Below the pieces are notes generated by a model. That model was not told the DNA's origin. It did not search any database and saw nothing but the letters and a program-made list of their open reading frames with translations. The translations under genes were made by a program, and so were the position numbers. 64,000 nt of DNA from Paracamarosporium sp. OC-R06-R3 (taxonomy: Eukaryota > Ascomycota > Dothideomycetes > Pleosporales > Didymosphaeriaceae): positions 124,001-188,000 of the forward strand of contig JACVRA010000120.1 of NCBI GenBank assembly GCA_019828545.1, given 5' to 3'. Within the stretch, counting starts at the first letter, position 1. Every line of letters starts with the position of its first letter. Shown here piece after piece: positions 1 to 14,344 of this stretch.

Positions 1-2830
1 AGAGCGTCTTTGTGTTTAAATAGGCCGGGCCTTGGGCCTGGGTGAGCTCCAACAAGTGCATTCAAAGTAGAACATACCACTGTCAGAAGACGACTGTGCT
101 TCCAACCGCCCATCTTTACTTTACACCCACCATCCACCGTTTCCACCGTTTCCACCATTTCCACCATTTCCACCATTTCCACCATGTCCACCATGTCTAC
201 CATGCCAACCTCAAAGTCGTGCTCCGCCAGCGAATACCGCCCACGCCAACCCCCTGCCCCCGAACAGCCTCAGCCGCGTGATGCTTTCTGTAAGTATCTT
301 CCATGACGAGAAACACAATCAATGCTGACTTCGCCCTCAGAGGAGCCAACAACATCTCGCATCGACGTACCTGCCGGACCAGCGTCGCGGTTGCCGTCTG
401 GGAAATCACACCGGCGGGTACTCGTATTTGAGGTTTCCAGCTTTCGACCCAAGGCTCCGATTCCTCAACAATGCCGCCGACCGCAGCACCGCCATACCCT
501 CCACAGTCTCTACCACTCCAGGTTGCGAATGATGGATGCTTCGTCGTGTTCCCGACACGAGCCGCTAGCTGTTTCTGGACACTGGCGGGCCTGCGAACAG
601 CAGCTGAGGCGCAGTCGCGCCAACTCGACGTCGAAACCCGCCAAACTGCCTCGATTTCCAGCCCAGTCTGAAAAGTCTACACTTCCCCGTCCAAATGAGC
701 CTGTTCGGTTCAGACTGGCCCGCCGTCCGGCTGGGGGCACTCGCAGCGATGCGCCAGCTGCGACCTAGCTGTGCGTTGAGGGGAGGGACCTGTGGGCTGT
801 GCTTCCGGTGAAGAAATTTGCGCAGAAAACGAATCGCACTCGACGTCCTTTTCGCTGCTTCTTATCGGCCACAGCCGTCCGCCAAATGCCAGCCTGAAAG
901 TGCGGTGCAGAAGTGCCTTGAGTGCGCCCGCGACCGGCCCACAAGCCACTGCGGCTGTGCGCGAGTCACACCTCGACCTACTAGGCACCAAACGCTAGTT
1001 CACCATTCACGTCCCACACACATCGCCCACCTTGCCCGCGTTGTATCATGGCAGCCTCAGATTCGGCCTTGCTCGTGTTTTTTGGCAGGTGGTCGTTGCT
1101 TCGCCCCTCGAGGGACCCTGAGGCTGTTTTCGAGACCGTACGGATCGGTAAACCAAAAGAGTCACCTTTCCTTCCACCCCGGTTTTCCTCGCTGTGATGC
1201 CTCCCGGAGTCGCACTAAGGGGCTTCGGCCTGTTGCTGCCTTCTTCTTGACCTTCAGCCCAAACACGGTCACCTCGTTTGGGATGTGGCGCAGGATCTTT
1301 TGGACTTTCACCGCAAAATGAATCAAGCAGTTCTGCGTCATAGCCTGAAAGAAGGCGAGTATTGACCGCAATCGACCTTTTTTGTGAGGCATCATCCCAA
1401 GTTGCTCCGGCTGGCATTGTGTGTACTTATAACACCTGTCTGCCACAGAGAACCCTTCATACAACAACCTTGGAAATACGCCTGCAGCTCAACAAGCCAC
1501 AATAACTTCAGCCACGCTACACACCCAAGGCATCTGAGTTAAACACCATAAAGCCTTCGAGTCCAACAATGAAGCTCAACACCACTTCCCTCAACCTCTC
1601 CCGCGGCGACACCAAACAACCGCGTGACGGCGGCGCCCCACACCAACGCTTCCGACCTAAATCTTCATCCACGATGATGCCCACAAGCAAGACCGAGGAC
1701 AACCAACCTCGATGCGGTGGTTAATTGGACTGGCCAATGACTCCGGTATGCAGCCTTGTCGTACTCCAGCATGGACCATCGCTGATCGTTGAAGGCGTTC
1801 TTCATCATAGCCATGCATGAAGTGATCGCTTTCCCATTCGTTGCAACATAGGACGATGGAAATCGATCGGGTCTTATGGGTACATACAAGCACAGCCCGG
1901 ACTACAGAAATCTCCCTCGCATGGGCGTCATCTTCACTCCCCTCCAACACGCCCTCTGGATTCTGCCAACCGCTCGACAACTTCAATGGCTCGGATCCCC
2001 CTTTTTTTCGACTTTCCTTGAGCACCTCCACAGCATTTCCGGCGTCTGGCATCGGCATTCTACTTTCTTGTCTCTGGATCCTCATGCACGCGGGCTCTTC
2101 TTGTATAGACTACGAATTACGGTTAATGGGTAATGGGTCACGGATTTGAACTACGATGGTATAGACGGCATATTTCGAATTCTATAGAGGTGAATGGGCA
2201 ACCTTTTCCCCTTTGGGTCCAGGTGGTAGCGACGGCATCACCGGCTTCACGGACAGGATAACAGCGGTACACATTGGGTCTTATCGGTCGGTTTTATGGG
2301 CTTGTACGAGTATATCAGATTGTGCTTTACTTTTTTGCGTTTTTGCGTGGGTGCGGAGGTGTCAAGTAGCCAAGTCTGCAGATAATATTAATCAGCATCC
2401 ATGGCATTATCAAATCTCGCCTTTTCACTCGCTCACTGTGCTCTACCGTCGTCCATCGATTGTAATCAACAGCCTAACAAACTAACAAACACAACTACCT
2501 ACCTACCTATCTACCAAGGCTTCGCTCCTCACGTCCACTGTGTTTGGGAGGATCAATGTTTTATTTCTTCTTGTCAGTGTAATACATTAGGCTAGTTGGT
2601 ATTTGATAATGTTTTTTACGCTGGCTTGGTACCGTATGTGTGGGGTAGGCTGAGTTGAAAAGTGATGGGTGAATACAAAGTGACGAGCAATATCTGTTTG
2701 TCTTATACAAATGTCTACACAGATATTTTCCGCTGTCCACAATCGACAGGTAACTGTCTAGCGCAGAGCGCAAAAAAAGCAAGTCTCTAGAACCTTCCCT
2801 TTTCCTTTCCTACAACCCCGCTACATACAT
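1..2830. other. Gene-poor region, no supported CDS
   Basis: No reading frame here has recognisable domains, and the open frames on both strands look like chance ORFs. It holds a 9-bp tandem repeat near 131-203 and a short CTAC repeat near 2494-2516. One weak spliced candidate (281-289 joined to 341-532) is described under findings. The right end is the 3' flank of the minus-strand regulator that stops at 2831. Confidence 0.5.
131..203. repeat. 9-bp tandem repeat (TTTCCACCA/G type)
   Basis: About seven consecutive 9-bp units of the form TTTCCACCR, degenerating to TGTCCACCA and TGTCTACCA at the right end. On the plus strand this reads as a Phe/His repeat in one frame, but that frame does not continue into a plausible protein, so I treat it as a minisatellite. 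Confidence 0.75.
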
Positions 2831-5514
2831 CTACACCTCCTCCTGCCTGAACTCCCACCCCATCGGCGCCTCCGAAATCCCACCCATCATCATCTCGTCA
2901 AAGCTCACAATACGATCCAAGTCCGTAAAATCCGGCCCCATAAGGGCTTGTGAAATAGCCATCAAGTTGTCTTCATCCAGACCACCTTCGTTCGGATCGA
3001 TATTGCACATCGAGGACCAGGGTATGCCGGACTCGGCGGCGTCGTCTGGGATCTGAGACTCGTCGGGGTGTCTGTTGGGCTCTTGGGGAGGGAGTGAGGA
3101 AGTAGTATGAGGAGGCGTTTGCATGATCTCGGCGAGGTTCATGCGGGAGCGCATATGCTCTATGTACCTGGTTAGCTCACTTGGCTGGATCCAGTGGAGT
3201 GGGTGAGAGCGGAAGGTGCGCTCGTTGTGCGAGTATAGCGGTTCCGTTGTATCGATGCGGGCTGTGGGATCGAGCTCGCATCTGGCGTGTATTGCTCGGA
3301 GGTGGTCTGCGAAACGGGAGAGAAGGTTGCTGGGGCGCTCCGCATTGGATGGAACGTGTGGTTGCCAGCGGCGAGCCATGTCGTCAAGGCTCTGGGTCAG
3401 AAGCCAAAACTCTGGCGCAAGAGGTGAAGGATAGTATCGCCAGTGCACTGGTATTGTCAGTGAATTGATAGATAACGAACTGCAAAGGGTGTCTCACAAA
3501 GCAAGCTGCGAGCGCTGACGAAGGCACAGAGCCCTAGTTGTGGGGACAACGGATACTGGATCGACCGCTGCGCAACGAATTTCTGTATGATCGTGCATAT
3601 TTCTATGGCAGCGTTCACGCAGATTTCGGCACTGCAAAGACTCGGGAGCTGTACCCATCGTAATTTAGGATCCGGATAGGCAATCTCGCTATGGAGAAGA
3701 ATCAAGCAGGTATTGTGCGTAGCGTTGGCTGCTGCCATGGCGGGATCCATGATGCCCGCCATCAATCTGCGCGACACTCCAGAGTCAGCCCATTGCTGGG
3801 GCAGACGTGTCTTCCACCTGATAAGACATTAGTATTTAATTCAAGGAATACTACGCCAAGAACCGGAGACTCATTGAGGTTTACGTTCCCCGCAAGCTTC
3901 ACAGTATAGTTCCAGGTGTTTGACGTGGAAGTATATGTTAGATATGGAAGTCGAAGCTCAGGTCACTTACCACATTAGATACGTATCTAATTCTTTGAAA
4001 CGTGTAAGCCATTGAGACACATGGTTTCTGTCCGCGAAGTTGACTGGTTGTTGCAAAAACAAACCCACCACCATGCTCATAGACTCAACAGTTTCCACAT
4101 AGAAGGCTAGGGCACCAATTCCAGATGAAGACAAAACATCTCCAACGTAGGAGCTTGCTGTACCTTCAGTATCTTGGGTTGCTGTTCCCCGACCAGGTAT
4201 TGGCTGCCTCAAAGTTGCTGATATGACGTCCGCAACATGCATGTACGGTGTAACATGCGGCTGGTTGGTGAACCAGTAGCTGGCACACACAGGAAGCCTG
4301 CGTCTCATGTTCGGACCTAATATGCAGGGTCTGCACCCTGTTACCGTGGCACAAAATCGATCGAGCATGATCGCAATCCAGAATGCTCTTCGTTTTTCTT
4401 CTTCATCAATCCACTCTGCGCACGGTATGAGCTTATGGCCTCTTCCAAAAATTCCACCTGAACTCTCGGGCGTTGCGGGCTCGCAAGAAAGTTGCAAATA
4501 TTCAATATGTCGGGCAATAATCCCGATCAGCGAGAATGCCTTTTCTACACGATCGTCAATTAGTTCCATATATGTCAGTAAGAGTAATGCTTGAACATTC
4601 TCAAAACATATGCTGTCCGTTGCTGCCTTCAAGATGCTGTCCTTTGCCCTTGACATCTGCTCTACGACGAATTCGTACGGTAGACTCGTCTCGCTTCTTC
4701 TAACAAAACGTAGTGAAGCAAAAAGGATAGCTTGGTTGACTGGGCGCGAAAAATCTCTGATTCCATGATGTCGAATACTCGGCTCATGCAATATAGATAT
4801 CCATGGCTGGATATACTGAGAATAAGCTTCGAATATTTCATCAGAAAGAGCCTCGATGTCCTCCGAGCCGAAACCGCATGATGACAATGAACGTCTCCTC
4901 GCAAGGCCGTTAGGATTGTTTTCAGTTTTCCGTCTCTTACAGTTTTGTCTGTCGTAATGATCTTTGTTGGCTGCTGCATCGTATGCGTGCTGTTGAGATG
5001 AGGCTATCACTGAGGTGAGATTGCGTAGCTCATGCGTCAAAGTACTCATTGCTCCCACAAAAGGTGTGAAATATTGTTGTACATCGGAGGTCATAGGCGC
5101 ATGTGTAGCAATATTGGGCGAGCCGTATGGGTTAGCAGGTTGTGATTGGCTCCGCTCCTTGGGTATTGAGAGTGCCTTTTCGACTGCCTCTGTTTCTACG
5201 TATTAGTTGAGACCATGGAATGATAGCGTGTTGAACATCATGATGCGTACGTACCCAGTCTCCGACTCAAGCTCTCCACCACTCCCGCCTTGAAACCCGG
5301 TTTCTTCCTCTCATGGCCGTATACACATGGTACCTCTTCCACCAATCAGTAAACCTACAAGGTCAAGCATCACTCGAAGCCACGAAATCGTACCGAACTT
5401 GTCGCAATTAGCGCATGTCGGCTGTTGTCTCGTGCATTTCAGCTTGCGCTTGCGGCAGCTTTCGCATGACGGATGGGGTGGGTCGACCTCTTTCGATGCT
5501 GCTTCACTAGACAT
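2831..5514 (-). CDS. Zn2Cys6 transcription factor of the glucuronidase cluster
   Basis: Predicted nuclear regulator of 785 aa built from five exons: 5514-5394, 5335-5255, 5189-3971, 3817-3498 and 3447-2831 (2,358 nt). The first intron splits the zinc cluster. After splicing, the six cysteines are C17, C20, C27, C34, C37 and C44 with C-x2-C-x6-C-x6-C-x2-C-x6-C spacing, which is the fungal binuclear cluster. A basic linker follows, then a fungal-specific middle homology region in exon 3 (roughly residues 180-420). The acidic C-terminus, ending in EEV, could be an activation segment. The start at 5514 is the first ATG before the zinc cluster. It lies just downstream of an MFS transporter gene on the same strand and near a divergent GH2 glucuronidase, so I infer it is their pathway regulator. 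The inducer cannot be read from sequence. Confidence 0.88.
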
Positions 5515-6061
5515 AAAGACTCGGAGCGTGTATCGGCCGGGACTTGGTGCGAGCAAGCGACGATCCTTTATGGAAGTGCAATGCGGGGGTATGCGAGTCA
5601 TGTGGGGCGATGGCACCATGTGGTTTTGACACAGCGGAGTTCGACGCAACCACGTACTAGCACTGCGCTTTCCGACATGGCGGGTCAACGGTGGGCCATG
5701 GCATTGAACGGACCAGTCCCCGCAATGTGTATGAGCCCAAGACGACTATTTCCAGAGCAGAATGCCCCCAAAGACGCATACGTTGGCGAGGTATTCATCA
5801 CAAAACATTCTCTACGGTGACGGCCGGTATGTTCAGTTGTCACTATCATACAATACGCCTCACTTCACATGCATGCTGTGATGGAATCAAATAATGTAGA
5901 TCAGATACTAATCCGCTGAATAGGCTGTTATGCGAGAACATTGTAGTGAAGTAAAACTGCTTTACGTATACCATCAATCGTACCCCATCTCAGGTCCAGT
6001 CAGGTGTACTTTGAACAAGCGCTACCTGGAATGGTTTGACTCCAGTACTGTCTGGCACTGT
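5515..6061. other. Intergenic: promoter of the Zn2Cys6 gene / 3' flank of the transporter
   Basis: About 550 bp between the stop of the minus-strand transporter and the start of the minus-strand regulator. No coding region or repeat is evident. It should contain the regulator's promoter and the transporter's 3' UTR. Confidence 0.5.
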
Positions 6062-7907
6062 TCATACCTTCTGTTCCTGGCGCTCCACTTCTGCGTTCTG
6101 TGCAGTCTTCGTAGTAGCAAATCTCCACGCTGGGATCCCGCGCTCAAACAACTCATCAAGCTCATTGTATGTGCGTCCCTTGGTCTCAGGGAACAGCAGC
6201 ACACACGGAATGAGATATAGTGCCGTTGTGCCGGCGAAAAATAATCCTGTCTTTTGTCCCCAACCTGCATTCTGGTTGGAAAGCATCAAAGGCACTGTGT
6301 AGTTCTAGCAAGTTGTGTTAGCCGCTCTTAACAGAGTATATAAGAGCGAGACACTTACGAACAAGATGCCGGTGCAGTACTGAATCGTGACTGCGATCGA
6401 GGTGGTCTTTGCACGGAGGCGCGGACTAGATGTCTCGACAAGACTGACCCATCCTGCTATCGTTAGTAGTCACATCTTCTAGTATGGAATTATTGTCGAC
6501 ATACCAATTGGTGCCAGAGAGTTGGCGTATACGAAAGCCCAGAGACAACAAAGGAAGACGAGCGCGATTCCAGAGGCATTGTTCTGCTTCATGAAACCTA
6601 GCCCACCAACCAAAACGTTGATAACACACATAGCGGAGCCACCATAAATGACCAAAGAGCGGCGGCCAACCTTATCAACGGTGTAGAAAGACGTTATGAT
6701 ACCGACTACAAGCACTAACTGCTTGATTAAGTTCCCTAGAAAAGGATCCTTGACACCAGCGAGTTGGAAGAAGTAGACAGTATATCCGAACATGAGTGGG
6801 ACACCGACGACGTTCTGGAAAGTGAATGGTAGTGTTGCGACAATGCAGCGTTTCAGGTTGACCTTGGTGAGGATCGCCCTCCAGTCCGAGGACCCTGCTT
6901 CCTCAGAAAGTTGCTTGGACTTATCGGACTCGTATTTGATCACGGTGTACTCGCGGTCGACGTCGTAACCCTCAACATTGCCGACAAGTCTGCGAAGGGC
7001 TTTCTTTGCTTCATCGTGTCGTCCTTTGGAGCAGTACCAAACTAGAATCAAAGTTAGCGATATTGTCCAACTTAGCTTGAACGAGAGTGGTACCAGGAGA
7101 TTCAGGGACAATTAGTAATGGGATAAGCCAAAGTCCCGTGAAGACAAACTCTGAATAGAAGATGTTTCGGAATGCCATAGGATGGGTTTCTTCGATCACC
7201 TTCAAACCAACGGCTAAGAAGACCTGGCCGAGCGCGAATGCCAAAGAGAAAGCAGCCAACAAGGCGCCACGAAATTGCGGTAGCGCGACTTCAGACATGT
7301 ACAGCATCGAAGACGTTCCCATTAATCCGCCTGCAAATCCGGCAATCAGTCTTGCGATAAGAATCTCCCACCAGGTCTTAGAGAAAGCTTGGATAAACAC
7401 AGACTGTCCACGTTAGAATGTAATATCTCAGAAACAAGCCAAAGAACACACCACAGTGATGAACAACGTAATACCCCACATGTTGAACTTTCGACCAAAT
7501 CGATCTGCAGTGATAGGCGCAAAAAGCTGGCAAAGAATGCAAGTTACAAAGTAAAGAGCGCCCCACAGGGAGATGTGTTGTGCGTTCAGGGCCAACTCGC
7601 CGGTGGCAGGGTCTTTGACCGTACCATACTGCTGGATAAACCCTTTGTTCGCAACAATGCTACCGATGACCGAATTTGCATAACCGGCATACCTATAGGC
7701 AAGTTAGCACTTAGGTTGCGTTCTGAAGAATGGCGGGACGAACAAGCCGGCAATACTGACACCGAGACCAGTCATGTACAGGCGCCAAAATTTTTTGATA
7801 CATTGCGCTCTAGTCAATGTCGCAAATGCAGAGACAGGAGGCACGTCTTCCACGGCTGTATGGTCTTTCTCTTCCATCTGGATCGGTATTTGCTTGTCAT
7901 TTGCCAT
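6062..7907 (-). CDS. MFS sugar transporter (alpha-glucoside permease-like), possible glucuronide carrier
   Basis: Plasma-membrane sugar:proton symporter-type protein of 529 aa, from six exons: 7907-7744, 7692-7452, 7403-7094, 7041-6505, 6453-6359 and 6304-6062 (1,590 nt). Family marks include DRFGRK after TM2, a PESP motif before the central loop, KVGRRS in the second half and PETKGRTYNELDELFE at the C-terminal end. These are sugar-porter signatures, and the overall sequence resembles maltose/alpha-glucoside permeases. The start at 7907 (MANDKQ) is preferred over an in-frame ATG upstream because it gives the usual short acidic cytoplasmic N-terminus. The first intron has an unusual GTTCGT donor but a strong GCTAAC branch site. 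The gene is divergent from a beta-glucuronidase across about 600 bp, so a glucuronide substrate is plausible but unproven. Confidence 0.88.
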
Positions 7908-8511
7908 CTTCAGCTTTGAGATATGTTGATCTGGGGAACTCGCGGACTGATCCAAGAAAAATGTCACTATCAAAGTGAGGGTGTGTCGAGGACATATAAG
8001 TATATGGAAGAGCTACTCTATATGCCGCTAGGCTGTCAATATCCGCTCGTGACGAACGATCTATTGCCGTGGATGCCTTGAAAAATGAGATCAGGTCACA
8101 CGCATGTCGTTAGATTCCGGGGTCACACGAGGTCTCCCCGTTTCTCCGCATCTCTCGCCCCACGATCCAAAGACCTGGAAGCAGTTCGGATAGAGATTTG
8201 ATAGATGTTTCACCGCACTTTTGCCGCTGCTAGTATTTAGCGTGCACTGATGGAGTAACGCGCTTTAAATGCTCGGTCTATGTGTCGGGCGACACTTCGC
8301 CCGGAATATTGACACCGGCACCGTCCAGGGTCTGGAGGCTGAATTGAATCACCTGTGGGGTTGTGGCCATTGTTTCTTGAGTCGTTTTTGAGTATTCCAT
8401 GTCTCAAGGCACGTCCTCATAATCCCTTTAATCGCGTTGTATATCAATTTTCGAGTTCACTCGTAACAAATTACTCAGCTTCCTCCACTTCACCCTTTGC
8501 AAACCTTCAAT
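7908..8511. promoter_or_regulatory. Divergent promoter between transporter and glucuronidase
   Basis: About 600 bp between two divergent start codons, with no ORF of its own. It contains the perfect palindrome at 8286-8303. Shared control of both genes by one regulator is the natural reading of this arrangement. Confidence 0.6.
8286..8303. promoter_or_regulatory. Candidate Zn2Cys6 operator, CGG-N12-CCG palindrome
   Basis: Perfect inverted repeat with 7-bp arms, CGGGCGA and TCGCCCG, separated by CACT. The outer triplets form CGG-N12-CCG, the everted/inverted CGG arrangement bound by many Gal4-type dimers. It lies 208 bp upstream of the glucuronidase ATG and about 380 bp upstream of the transporter ATG. 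The link to the neighbouring Zn2Cys6 protein is inference. Confidence 0.5.
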
Positions 8512-10402
<1,891 letters not shown>

Positions 10403-11000
10403 GTGGGTTTTCCTGTTCGTCGCATTACGTTAAAGCGGCTGTACCGATCGACCCTCAATGGATATCTTGCGACATAGAACAGATCATGGCTCAGAATGGC
10501 TCGAGCAGCACTTGTGTAGAAAATGGCAAAGGGTTCGTCGTTCTAAGAGGCTTGTTCGTTACCTAAGCAGGCGCTGATAGCAGACCCGTCCACACAACCA
10601 TTCATTTAAGGATTCCTTTCTCTGAATAATGGTGTCGCGGGCCAAAATCTGTGATTTGGCCCCTCAATGTTCCATGTTCCACTGTAGACCCTATCACTTG
10701 CGATGAAGCCCTCTCCTCGCTACTGATCAGACGACGCATCAAGGACGCAAAACAACAAAGACATGAATTATGTACATAAGTAAGCGACTAGCGAACGGAA
10801 TACAAACCTAGTCACTATGAAGGGTTTGCCTTGTAAACTTGTCTCAGCCACTTGCGTCTTTCATGTTGAGAGACAGACTGTTGGGGCGCTCGTGACACCG
10901 TGTCGTGATTGGCTGCGGACCTTACGCGTGTGATCGGCCCTGGTAATAAAGTGTCCTCATCGTTGCCTATCCTACTGTTCTACACCACATCGCGCCCAAC
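10403..11000. other. Intergenic, promoter side of STE24
   Basis: About 600 bp with no convincing coding frame. An inverse CCAAT box (ATTGG) lies at 10908-10912, roughly 90 bp before the STE24 ATG. The rest should be the 3' UTR of the glucuronidase and the promoter of STE24. Confidence 0.45.
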
Positions 11001-12542
11001 ATGATCCAGGCTTTCTTACAGGTGAATTGAATCGCCTTTTGATTTGGAAACGAAATGTGCTAACATTATGCAGCGGCTCGCTCGCTGGCTCGATAGGCCG
11101 CTCTTCCCGTGGAAGAAGCTGGTAATTGGCTTCTCTCTCGCCGAATTTGCTCTTGAGAACTGGCTTCTCTTCCGTCAATACCGCGTTCTGCAAAAGGGCA
11201 ATGTCCCGAAGGCTTTGGAAAAGGAAATCGATCGGTCCACCTTCGACAAGTCGCAGGTAAACGTCCAGCCCAGCTTATACCCCACATTTGGCTGACGCAT
11301 GCTACAGGCATACGGTCGCGCAAAGGCGAAGTTCAGCTTCGTGTCCGGTCTGTTCAACCAATTCAAGTCTATCGCTGTCCTCCACTTCAACGTCTACCCG
11401 ATCGTCTGGGGTGTCGCAGGCACCATCCTCGCTCGCTATGCTCCTGCTCGCTTCTCGGGCGAAATCTCGCAGTCGCTACTCTTCGTATACCTCTTCGGTT
11501 TGATTGACCTTGTCGCCGGGCTCCCGTTTTCGTACTACCATAGTTTCGTGCTCGAGGAAAAGTTTGGCTTTAACAAGATGACCGTCAAGCTCTGGCTCAC
11601 AGATATGCTCAAAGGGCAGGCACTCGCTATTGCGTTTGGCATCCCAATCGGCAGCGCCTTCCTGGCTATCATCAAGAAGACAGGGCAAAGCTTCTTCTAT
11701 TACCTTTGGGTCTTCATGCTCGTCGTCCAAATCTCGGCTATGACCATTTACCCCATCCTTATTGTCCCCATGTTTAACAAGCTTGAACCGCTCAAACCCG
11801 GAAAGCTGAAGGAGTCTGTTGAAGCCCTTGCTTCTAAGCTCCAATTCCCGCTCAGTGAGCTCCAGGTCATCGACGGAAGCAAGCGCAGCGCTCACAGCAA
11901 TGCTTACTTCACAGGCTTGCCATGGGTTGGCAAGAAGAAGATTGTCATCTACGATACCCTCCTTGAGAAGAGCACTGAAAAAGAAGTTGAAGCTGTTTTG
12001 GCGCACGAACTAGGACACTGGAAGATGAACCACACCTCTAGACTTCTGTTTATTAGTCAGGCGCACATGTTCTACATCTTCTCTCTCTTTTCTGTTTTCA
12101 TCAACAACAAGTCGCTCTATGCGGACTTCGGTTTCCACCAAGAGCGGCCTGTCATGATTGGCTTCCTGCTCTTCAATGAAATCCTATCGCCTACGGACGC
12201 CATCATCAAGCTTTTACTGAACATTTGGACACGTAGTATGGAGTACGAAGCAGGTCAGTCGAACGAATGAGTCGCAATGTGGATGGATTATGCTGACTGC
12301 CCATAGATGCTTTTGCTGTGAAGCTAGGCTATGCCGCTGAACTTGGTGCTTCATTGATCAAGCTCCAGATTCAAAATCTCTCCAGCATGGACGCTGATTG
12401 GTTCTACTCTAGCTTCCATCACTCGCATCCCATTTTGACGGAGCGTTTGAAGGCTATGGGCTGGAAGGGTGACAAGAAGGTTACGGCGGACAAGTCGGCG
12501 GACGAGGAGAAGCCGCTGAAGGCGGCAGACAGGGAACTCTAA
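11001..12542 (+). CDS. STE24: CAAX prenyl protease 1, Ste24-type zinc metalloprotease
   Basis: Integral ER/nuclear-membrane M48 protease of 461 aa that removes the AAX tripeptide from prenylated CAAX proteins and, in yeast, trims the a-factor precursor. Exons: 11001-11021, 11074-11256, 11308-12253 and 12307-12542 (1,386 nt). The zinc motif is H301-E302-L-G-H305 in VLAHELGHW, and the third ligand is the Glu of the MEYEADAFA segment, which spans the last intron. Several hydrophobic helices precede the motif, as in the family. The length is close to yeast Ste24p (453 aa). The first coding exon has only seven codons. An ATG inside intron 1 could start a slightly shorter form, but the spliced start has cleaner splice sites. 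Confidence 0.95.
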
Positions 12543-13018
12543 GGGAATCTTAGGTTGCATAGCGCTCATCAAAGGGTCTTCTAGACCAATAAAGCAAGTA
12601 GGGCACGTGAAAGGAATCCGACGCTCGGGATTTGGACGCATACATCGGTGCATGTAAAGGTGCATCCAAGTGGAGATGCCATAGGGAATGTGTAGAAGCA
12701 CGGCCTACAGATACGTAGACGATCAAGTTTTTTACAGAGAAGCCGGATTAAACACTTTGACAAAGAACACCGCTCCATCATTTGCCAAACTTTGGGTGGC
12801 CGTGAAAGTCCCACGCCCCATATCCATAGCATCATGCTACGGTAGGGTGGCCAATGAGAGAGCTCTAAGTAATCCTGGACAAATCAGGTTTAGCGTGGTC
12901 AAGAACGAACTTGGTGCGAGGGAGAGAAGTCTTGCCCGACGACACCACCACACCTCTCCGCCAGCACCCACCCGATCCTCTCCCTTTCCCGCAGCCTCCG
13001 AGCCAGCTCCAGCTCACA
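12543..13018. other. Intergenic, promoter of cytochrome c1
   Basis: No coding region is evident. It carries the STE24 3' UTR and the cytochrome c1 promoter, including a CCAAT box at 12851-12855 and pyrimidine-rich stretches just before the ATG. Confidence 0.5.
12851..12855 (+). promoter_or_regulatory. CCAAT box upstream of cytochrome c1
   Basis: A CCAAT pentamer 168 bp before the cytochrome c1 ATG. The HAP/CCAAT-binding complex is known to drive respiratory genes in fungi, so it fits here, but a single pentamer can occur by chance. Confidence 0.35.
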
Positions 13019-14344
13019 ATGTTGGCTCGATCGGCTCTTCGCTCGGCGCGCTCGGTCAGCGCGGCAGCCCGCAATGCTGCCAGCAAGACAGCTTCGGTAC
13101 GACACCAGGTCATCCCATTGCAGCCCACAGCTCCCGCAAGCTCCTCCGAATCCATCTCAGACCAGCCTGCGATGTCGTGAGCCGTCTCCGTACCAATTGG
13201 TGTGTTTGCTAATGCATTGGTGGCACAGCGCTCTGCTTCGACATCCAGCTCGATAGCCGAGGGTGCGGCATCGTCCTGGAAGACGAATGCCCTCCCTGTC
13301 GGCGCTACTGCTTTCGCGATCGGAACCGTTGCCTGGTACGCCTACATCGCCGGACGTGATGTCGATGCGATGACGCCGGCGGAAGAAGGGTGAGTGTTGT
13401 CCCGGAGTTGCGGCCTCGAAGAACATTGTTCTGGAGGGCTTTGGCGGTAACCTGGGGCTAATGAGTCCACATCACAGTCTCCACCCGACGCAGTACCCTT
13501 GGGAGCACGCGAAATGGAACAAGACATTCGACAGCCAGGCGTAAGTGTCCTTTCAGCTGCTCATCGTGAATTGGCCTAATACAGAGTTTCCAGCCTCCGA
13601 CGTGGATTCCAGGTCTACCGCGAAGTCTGCGCTTCATGCCACTCCCTCTCCCGCATTCCGTACCGCTCGCTCGTTGGTAAAATCATGACGGTCGATGAGG
13701 CTAAGGCTTTGGCTGAGGAGAACGAATACGACACGGAACCCAACGACGAGGGAGAGATCGAGAAGCGCCCTGGAAAGCTTTCCGACTACCTCCCCGGTCC
13801 CTACAAGAACGACGAAGCTGCACGTGCTGCAAACAACGGAGCTTTGCCCCCAGATCTATCGCTCATGGTCAAGGCTCGCCACGGTGGCTGCAACTACATC
13901 TTCAGCTTGCTGACTGGTTATCCTGAGGAGCCCCCAGCGGGTGCGGTTGTGCCTGAAGGCCTTAACTTCAACCCCTACTTCCCCGGTACCGGAATCGCTA
14001 TGGCCCGTGTGCTTTATGATGACCTTGTGGAATATGAGGACGAGACTCCTGCAACGACTTCACAGATGGCCAAGGATGTGACGGAATTCCTGAACTGGGC
14101 TGCTGAGCCAGAGGCAGATGACCGTAAGAAGATGGGTTGGAAGGTGCTTGCGGTCACCAGCGTACTGACCGCATTGAGCATCTGGGTCAAGAGGTGAGTT
14201 TGGATAAGCAAACCCTGTGCGGCAGCCTGCTAACAAATTTGAAGGTACAAGTGGGCCACCCTTAAGTCAAGAAAGGTCGTGTACAACCCCCCGATCAAGA
14301 GCCCTATTCTGAGCAAGCTCCCTAAGCCTACCAATAAGTCATAG
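13019..14344 (+). CDS. CYT1: Cytochrome c1, heme protein of respiratory complex III
   Basis: Catalytic subunit of the mitochondrial bc1 complex that passes electrons from the Rieske protein to cytochrome c. It is 333 aa, from five exons: 13019-13096, 13229-13389, 13478-13540, 13594-14193 and 14245-14344 (1,002 nt). An Arg/Ala/Ser-rich mitochondrial presequence is followed by a hydrophobic sorting segment (residues about 45-70), as in the bipartite signal of this family. The covalent heme site is C113-A-S-C116-H117 and the axial methionine is M237 in [12 protein letters not shown]-terminal membrane anchor ([20 protein letters not shown]) leads to a basic matrix tail. All features agree with an intact protein. 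Confidence 0.96.

Noticed and set aside
10403..10566. Overlapping plus-strand frame continuing past the glucuronidase stop
   Set aside because: Different frame from the enzyme, no family similarity, and the enzyme already matches full UidA length.
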